Of a DNA stretch of 64,000 bases, positions 56,446 to 64,000 are shown in pieces (position 1 is the stretch's first letter; every line of letters begins with the position of its first letter). Below the pieces are notes generated by a model. The model was not told the DNA's origin. It saw nothing but the letters and a program-made list of their open reading frames with translations, and made no database searches. The position numbers and the translations under genes were made by a program. Source of the DNA: Pannonibacter phragmitetus_B (GTDB lineage Bacteria; Pseudomonadota; Alphaproteobacteria; Rhizobiales; Stappiaceae); the NCBI RefSeq assembly GCF_050510895.1, contig NZ_JBNINT010000001.1, forward strand, positions 806,001-870,000. The letters run 5' to 3'.

Positions 56446-57086
56446 CAGCGGGCAGATCCGGTCAGGCTGGCCTGCAGGCTCGGGTTTGCCGTGTTGTCAC
56501 CCAGCCAGATGGCAAAGAAGCGGCGGGAAAAGTCGGCATCATTGATTGTGCCGATCTGCTGGCCGTCCTTGTAGAAAATGGCTTTGCCGGAGGCATCGCG
56601 AACGCCGGTGATGGAGGCGCCCTGGGTGACATCCGGGAAAATGGCACGCATCTTGTCGCCCCATTGCTTCAGCTTGGCCTCGTCCTGCATGCCCTGACGG
56701 CGCATTTCGTCGACGGAGCGCTTCGCAATGTCCGCGCCTTTGAAATTACGCAGGTAGGTCAGCTTCAGGGCAAAGGGCTTTGATGGCGAATAGCGGCCCT
56801 GCGGGGCGTAGAGCTCAGCGTCGAAAACGCGGAAACCGAAATAGGTCATGCGGCCCTGACCGACGAGTTCGGCAGACGGGACAAGCCGGGCGGCTGGCCC
56901 CGCGTCTGCTGCGGCCATGCGGGGCATGGCTGTTACGGCCAATGCCAGCAGAAGGCCCATGACAAAAGCGATGACGATGCGGCGCGACTGGGTTCCGGTG
57001 AAGCCGCCTGCGATGGCGTGGGACATGCTTCGCGCACGTGCTGCGCGGATGGCGCCGTGCTGCTCTTGCGGCGGGGTGATGGACAT
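56445..57086 (-). CDS. Chalcone isomerase family protein (Chalcone_3)
   Basis: 213 residues: a membrane or signal helix (IVIAFVMGLLLALAVTAMP) followed by the bacterial chalcone-isomerase-like domain (LVGQGRMTYFGFRVFDAELY, FALKLTYLRNFKGADIAKRS, GVRDASGKAIFYKDGQQIG, FFAIWLGDNTANP). Bacterial members bind fatty acids or unknown ligands and rarely act on chalcones. The ATG at 57086 has AGGAGGA at good spacing. Pairing with a GPH transporter is common, and suggests a shared but unknown substrate. Confidence 0.88.
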   Translation of the reverse strand: MSITPPQEQHGAIRAARARSMSHAIAGGFTGTQSRRIVIAFVMGLLLALAVTAMPRMAAADAGPAARLVPSAELVGQGRMTYFGFRVFDAELYAPQGRYSPSKPFALKLTYLRNFKGADIAKRSVDEMRRQGMQDEAKLKQWGDKMRAIFPDVTQGASITGVRDASGKAIFYKDGQQIGTINDADFSRRFFAIWLGDNTANPSLQASLTGSAR

Positions 57087-57251
57087 AAACTCATCCTCCT
57101 GTCTGCCTTCCATTCCTGACCTTTACGCAATGCAATGCGTGCTGGATTGTTCCCGGTCCGGAGACGAGGTCAGGCGGAGCTGCACGGGAGCGTGCTGGCG
57201 GCTCTGCCTGAGGGCACACTTCGAAGAGGCTCAAATGCCGATCGGGCTTGA

Positions 57252-58000
57252 CTAGAGGCCCTTCTCAAAGGCCTCCCGCGCCCGGTGGCCTGCAGGCGAG
57301 TTCTGGAAGCAGATGTGGAATTCCGGAACGCCAAGAAGTCTGCTGTTGAACTGCAGATCTGCAGCTGCCTCCTTCAAGTCCTGCGAGCTGCCTACAAGGT
57401 GCTCGAAGACCTTGAGGTCGATCACCGCAGCTTCGATCTTTCCTTCTACGAGATTGCGCAGGTTTTTTCGTCGCTTGTTGTTTCCACAGCGTGAATTCTG
57501 CGGGTTGCGGCCATGAGGTCAAACATATCGCCATTTTTGTATCCGCGAACTGTACCAATCCGCAGATCTGCAAGATCCCCGATCTCGGTCCATGTCAGGG
57601 GCTTGCGGCGATGTTCGGCGAGGCCGAGCGGGCTTCTTGCAAACGGTTGCGAGAAAAGGCAGCGGTTGCCATCCGCTTCTGCGTCAGCCTCAACGGAGTA
57701 ATACTCGGGAAACACGCCTGCATAGTCCTGGTTTTCAGCCGCAAGCGAGACCGCGCGGTGCCATGGATGCACCTCTATGACGACATCCGAGCCCACCTGC
57801 CTGAAGGCTTTCCGGACAACTTCTGCAAGGGGGCCGGATCCATCTGCGAAGATATGCGGCGGCCATTCCAGTGTTGTCAGACGCAAGACGGAGTAGGTCT
57901 CCGGGCTGGCACTTGCCGGGGCGAATGGCGGCAGCAATGCGGAGAGCAGCGCGGCGCAGCTGAAAAATTTCACTGCTCGTCTGGTCAGACACCTCACCAC
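57252..58000 (-). CDS. Periplasmic solute-binding protein family 3 (apparent frameshift)
   Basis: About 249 residues. Signal peptide ALLSALLPPFAPASA, then VLRLTTLEWPPHIFADGSG, VVIEVHPWHRAVSLAAENQD and TEIGDLADLRIGTVRGYKNG. The second lobe is in another frame. Adding one T to the six-T run at 57463-57468 gives NLRNLVEGKIEAAVIDLKVF and an end at 57252. No ABC permease is adjacent; such orphans can bind amino acids or feed a sensor. Confidence 0.82.
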
Positions 58001-58240
58001 ATCCTCCTCCTGCAGGTGCCAGTTTCTTGCAGTCTATCCTACGTTTCTCAATGGAAGATAAATTCTTCTTGTTCGGATACGAGGTGGAGAAGCTGATTTT
58101 GGAATAAAGATCTGCAAAATCTATTGAGTGCCGCACTGGAGAGCCTGGTTCTCGAAGAACTTTGCCAGCAGGCACTCATTAGCAAGAATAAGATCCACAA
58201 TCTAAGCTGTCAGTGCTTAAGAAATACGGAATTCGTTCGA
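58001..58240. other. Intergenic region, AT-rich
   Basis: 240 bases, clearly AT-richer than the surroundings, upstream of the binding-protein gene and downstream of the PAAR-like gene. Only promoter function is likely; no structure recognised. Confidence 0.4.
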
Positions 58241-58578
58241 CTAGTCTTGTGGTGGGGGCGGGCAGACAACGTCCCCGGCTCTTGGTGCCATGGAACCTCC
58301 TGCAATGACATTCGAGGAGCCCGCAGCGATACAGCTTTTCTGTGGTGCCGCAAGCCGTACGGCAGGCTGCCCCTCGATGAAAAGCCCCGGCACTGTCTCG
58401 AACATGCCCGCCGGACAACCCGCCACATCCGCAAGCCGCAGCGCAGGCCGTCCGTTGATGAAGACCGACCGCGCACCCGTCACCGCACATGCCGGCAGTT
58501 CCGCCCCCGCTGCCAGAACCGGCAGGGCAGCGAAGGACGGCAGGGCGAGGGCTGCGGCGAGGAGGAGAGGGGACGACT

Positions 58579-58582
<4 letters not shown>
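58241..58582 (-). CDS. Secreted PAAR-like protein
   Basis: 113 residues. A Sec signal peptide (LLLAAALALPSFAALPVLA) is followed by a single PAAR-type pattern: SVFINGRPALRLADVAGC, LFIEGQPAVRLA, SCIAAGSSNVIAGGSMAPRAGD. PAAR domains normally form the tip of type VI secretion spikes or of related contractile devices and lack a signal peptide. Here no VgrG, Hcp or effector is near, so its job is unknown. Four Cys may form disulfides. The ATG overlaps the uvrB stop by four bases (ATGA). Confidence 0.75.
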
Positions 58583-61499
<2,917 letters not shown>

Positions 61500-61562
61500 G
61501 CCCTGCAATATGGGCCGAAACCGCCGCGGGGGAAAGGGGTGTTGCGGCTTTGTTCTGGCTAA

Positions 61563-62474
61563 TCACTGTTTGAAAATTCGCTCTCGATGCCACTTGAGGC
61601 AATCTGGATGCGGCCGCTGGTGAGCAACCTCAGGCACACGTGCCTTCATATCCTTATGCAAGAGATGCGAGACATCGTAGTTCAAGTGACGTGATGGAGT
61701 AATCGTGTAGTCATCCTGCATGCACAGAAGACCCCTGTCGAACATCCAGTGAACCGTGCCCGAGAGAGCAATGCCGTTCTGGATTGAATCCGAACCACCA
61801 TGCTCCACAGGCACGATATGTGCAGCCTCCACCTCGGGTCGTCCGCCGCCGTTGATCAGTCGCAAGCCTGTGAATGCACATGTGCGATCGTAGACGCGGC
61901 GAATATTCTGTTTGAATTTTGCGTCCCGGAAGCGCCGATTCAGCAATTGAGGGATGATGGGCCTGTTGACCTCAGGTCCAAAGAATGGTGCCTGCGGCGT
62001 TTCGCCAAAGCCGGGCTCAGCGGGCACATGATCTGTATCCTGCGGAGCATCGACGCGATCCGGCCATTCATCGGGGTTTGCAAGGCCTGCCGTCACGATG
62101 GCCTGGAACTCAGATGGCTCCAGAAGGCGAACCGCGTTGACCGTCAAACCGCCGTTTGGCCGTCCATCAGGCAGAACCATGCGCTGCTCGTAACCGCCGT
62201 TCTCCATGTAGTGAACCCATCTGTCGAAGTCGATATAGTCGGTCAGATGGGCGTAGAAGTGATTTTCGATCTTGGAGTCAGCAGTTATGTTTTTGACACG
62301 TGCGACGCCAAAATAAAAACTCCCCTTGGACCGCGGCATGGGGCCATAATAGACGATCCAGTCTCCGACGGTTTGTTCCATCCGTTTAAGGTATTGTTTC
62401 GGGAAGTGATACTGCTTCCCGGTTATGTCGTCGTAGATGCTGTCGACTTTATGATACAGGACGGCTTGTGTCAT
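61563..62474 (-). CDS. HNH endonuclease with N-terminal recognition-like domain (COG3440 type)
   Basis: 303 residues. N-terminal half (1-120) has VDSIYDDITGKQYHFPKQYL, GDWIVYYGPMPRSKG and FYFGVARVKNIT, resembling the EVE/PUA-like domains that read modified bases. A linker of about 60 residues leads to an HNH_2-type nuclease (CAFTGLRLINGGGRPEVEAA, HIVPVEHGGSDSIQNGIALS, GTVHWMFDRGLL). Such proteins are predicted modification-dependent restriction enzymes, but target and activity are unproven. The ATG at 62474 is set by GGGAG; a TTG 18 bases upstream includes the ribosome site. Base use is more AT-rich than its neighbours, which suggests transfer. Confidence 0.82.
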   Translation of the reverse strand: MTQAVLYHKVDSIYDDITGKQYHFPKQYLKRMEQTVGDWIVYYGPMPRSKGSFYFGVARVKNITADSKIENHFYAHLTDYIDFDRWVHYMENGGYEQRMVLPDGRPNGGLTVNAVRLLEPSEFQAIVTAGLANPDEWPDRVDAPQDTDHVPAEPGFGETPQAPFFGPEVNRPIIPQLLNRRFRDAKFKQNIRRVYDRTCAFTGLRLINGGGRPEVEAAHIVPVEHGGSDSIQNGIALSGTVHWMFDRGLLCMQDDYTITPSRHLNYDVSHLLHKDMKARVPEVAHQRPHPDCLKWHRERIFKQ

Positions 62475-62604
62475 GGCGGTCTCCCAACTCAATGAGTAGG
62501 AGAAAGTTGCAGTTGGTACAATAGGTTGTGTGTGTATCCTCTTTGGATTTCAGTTTGCGGCCGCAACCTGCCTTCCTTTGTCTCAGACGGAAGGAATAGA
62601 TACA

Positions 62605-62668
62605 GGGGCCTTCCTACCGTTTCAAAGCCAGATAGGAAGGCCTTCCTCTGCCCCTGATTACCGTTTCA
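62605..62668. repeat. Hairpin and short direct repeats after the VOC gene
   Basis: A ten-base inverted repeat GGCCTTCCTA/TAGGAAGGCC lies between the VOC stop and the HNH start. TACCGTTTCA occurs twice (62615 and 62659) and GGCCTTCCT twice, so the end of the VOC gene seems partly duplicated. The hairpin may end VOC transcription but has no T tract. Confidence 0.55.
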
Positions 62669-63434
62669 TCGACACCAGCGAGAACATTGCGCCCTGCGGG
62701 TCGAGGGCGTTGATGATCCAGGCGCCGCCAGGGACTTCCTGCGGGCCGTGGATGACCTTGCCGCCGGCTTTGGTGACGCGGGCGATGGCAGCGTCGAGGG
62801 CTTCGACGTTGATATAGTAGGACCAGAAAGGCTGCTGCATGTCCGGCATTTTGGTCATGATGCCGCCGATGCCCTGGCCGTTCAGGGCAAAGCACTGGTA
62901 GGTACCCATTGGCCCCATATCGACGGCCATGTCCTTTTCCCAGCCGAACATCTTGTTGTAGAAGGCGAAAGCTTCCACGCCATCTCCGGCATAAAGCTCG
63001 CTCCAGCCGAAGGTGCCGGGAAGTCCCATGGCCGGTTCCGGCGGCAAAGGCCCATCCGGCATGTCCGGCTTGAACAGGCTCAGCACCGCGCCGTGCGGGT
63101 CAGCCACGACGGCAAAGCGGCCGACCTGCGGAACGTCTTCGGCTGGGCGCACTATCCTGCCGCCGCTGGCCGCAAATTCCTCTGCCTTGGCATCCACATC
63201 GGCAACGCCCACGTAGCCGATCCAATGGGGCGGCACGCCTGATCCCGCCAGTTCGTCCGGCAGGGCCATCAGGCCTGCGCTGGGCATCGGCTGGCCGGGA
63301 ATGGTCAGAATCGTGTAATCGAAACCCGGCATTCCCGAATCCGAGGCCTGCCAACCCACCACGTCCGAGTAAAATGCCGCTGCTGCTTTCGGATCCGTGG
63401 TCATCAGCTCGTACCAGATGAATTTCCCGATCAT
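62658..63434 (-). CDS. VOC family protein with two glyoxalase-fold domains
   Basis: 258 residues made of two tandem vicinal-oxygen-chelate domains: IGKFIWYELMTTDPKAAAAF starts the first and GTFGWSELYAGDGVEAFAFY the second. Each has a late metal-side strand (RFAVVADPHGAVLSLF; AWIINALDPQGAMFSLVS). Members include CFP-32-like hydroxylases and glyoxalases; reaction unknown. Follows the DUF1579 gene by 30 bases. Confidence 0.9.
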   Translation of the reverse strand: MIGKFIWYELMTTDPKAAAAFYSDVVGWQASDSGMPGFDYTILTIPGQPMPSAGLMALPDELAGSGVPPHWIGYVGVADVDAKAEEFAASGGRIVRPAEDVPQVGRFAVVADPHGAVLSLFKPDMPDGPLPPEPAMGLPGTFGWSELYAGDGVEAFAFYNKMFGWEKDMAVDMGPMGTYQCFALNGQGIGGIMTKMPDMQQPFWSYYINVEALDAAIARVTKAGGKVIHGPQEVPGGAWIINALDPQGAMFSLVSMKR

Positions 63435-63464
63435 GGAAGTCTCCTCGTGTCAAAAAAGGGGGCG

Positions 63465-63950
63465 TCAGGCTGGAGCCAGAATGTGGGTCATGAATTCTCG
63501 GAAGGTGCCGTCCGGCTGCTGCACGCTGCCGGTGAAGCTGCGGGTTCCGTCCGGGCGGAAGCGGATCACGTCGCGGTAAACGGCGCTTTTGCCATGCGTG
63601 TCGAAATCCGGTCCGTCGGCTTCCAGAACCAGCGTCTGTCCTTCGTCTTCCACCCACCCGCGATAGATCCAGAGATAATCCATCATGGAGCCGGTCCATG
63701 TGCCGGTGTAGCGGCCAAGGGCGGGATCGTAGCCGATGGTCATGAGCATTTCTGCCGGTTTCCCGTCGGGCATTGGGCCGCGTGTTTCGATGATCGCCCA
63801 GAGATCTCCAAGCATGCGGCCGGTTTCGGTCCAGCGTTTCGCCGGATCCTCCGGATCATAATCCGGATGGCCAGTGGACGAGACCATCCGCCATTCGCCC
63901 GTCAGCCTGCGCAGGATCCTGTGATGCTCTGTTGCGGTTGAAGGCTGCAT
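63465..63950 (-). CDS. DUF1579 family protein
   Basis: 161 residues beginning MQPSTATEHHRILRRLTGEW, with WTETGRMLGDLWAIIETRG, MTIGYDPALGRYTGTWTGSM and DVIRFRPDGTRSF, the lipocalin-like pattern of DUF1579. Function unknown. GAGGAGG sits before the ATG at 63950; the longer frame to 63986 is rejected. DUF1579 and VOC genes next to each other are common and probably form an operon. Confidence 0.87.
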   Translation of the reverse strand: MQPSTATEHHRILRRLTGEWRMVSSTGHPDYDPEDPAKRWTETGRMLGDLWAIIETRGPMPDGKPAEMLMTIGYDPALGRYTGTWTGSMMDYLWIYRGWVEDEGQTLVLEADGPDFDTHGKSAVYRDVIRFRPDGTRSFTGSVQQPDGTFREFMTHILAPA

Positions 63951-64000
63951 GGCCGGCCTCCTCTTCCGGTTGCTGATTGGTGCCATCCGGCATGAGCGCG
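63951..64000. other. Right edge of window
   Basis: Fifty bases upstream of the DUF1579 gene; includes its ribosome site and nothing else that can be judged. Confidence 0.4.

Noticed and set aside
54719..56545. Plus-strand open frame of 608 codons, rich in Gln and Gly
   Set aside because: Antisense of the MFS transporter gene and its neighbour; low-complexity shadow.

Overview
This 64 kb window is GC-rich chromosomal DNA of an alphaproteobacterium, most probably in the order Hyphomicrobiales (Rhizobiales). Several gene neighbourhoods are typical of that group: trmL/petABC, ychF-pth-rplY with prs, lgt-midA-pgeF, uvrC with pgsA-moaD-moaE, a MarR-response regulator-kinase cluster of petP/petR type beside ilvE, MbfA, BluB, an Omp25-like outer membrane protein and a UvrB with a long N-terminal extension. 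A Stappiaceae-like genus (Pannonibacter, Labrenzia) would fit, but genus cannot be decided by eye. I see no rRNA or tRNA gene, insertion sequence, prophage or CRISPR array.

Layout. 0-11 kb: 5' part of hemF, trmL, two half-size ABC exporters, a chemoreceptor, then petABC (cytochrome bc1) closed by a terminator. 11-17.7 kb: mtnP-apt-bluB-GNAT, two MaoC proteins, the membrane ferritin MbfA and an unusual soluble chemoreceptor. 17.7-31 kb (mostly minus strand): FAH-family enzyme, ychF, pth, a YdcH pair, oxyR, rplY, a MOSC protein, a FloR/CmlA-like drug exporter, prs, a lipoprotein, an M24 'pita-bread' protein, pgeF, midA, lgt. 31-38 kb: ubiK-like, ybjN-like, proC, tetR, csaA, the petP/petR/kinase cluster, ilvE. 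38-47 kb: Bcr/CflA exporter, moaE, moaD, pgsA, GNAT, hlyU-like, tdk, an EEP phosphatase, uvrC, an SDR. 47-58 kb: outer membrane barrel, GST, RNase T2, rlmJ, a glycine-rich cold-shock protein, an MBL hydrolase, DUF1402, a GPH-type MFS transporter, a chalcone-isomerase-like protein, a periplasmic binding protein. 58-64 kb: a secreted PAAR-like protein, uvrB, an HNH nuclease, a VOC protein and a DUF1579 protein.

How genes work together. mtnP and apt form methylthioadenosine-to-AMP salvage. The MarR/response-regulator/kinase cluster resembles Rhodobacter petP/petR, which is needed for bc1 expression, and may control petABC 25 kb away. moaD and moaE make molybdopterin synthase. uvrB and uvrC serve excision repair.

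A caveat dominates the reading. At least 14 genes, including the normally essential prs, carry 15 apparent single-base frameshifts. Thirteen look like one base missing from a short run of identical bases and two like one extra base. This looks like systematic sequencing error rather than gene decay, so I report those genes at full length with the frameshift located. No complete novel multi-gene system is evident. The most interesting single items are the glycine-rich cold-shock fusion, the inverted chemoreceptor/sensor protein, the FloR-like exporter with a seven-copy hexamer repeat, the secreted PAAR-like protein, and the HNH nuclease whose linker shares 22 of 23 bases with the neighbouring uvrB.
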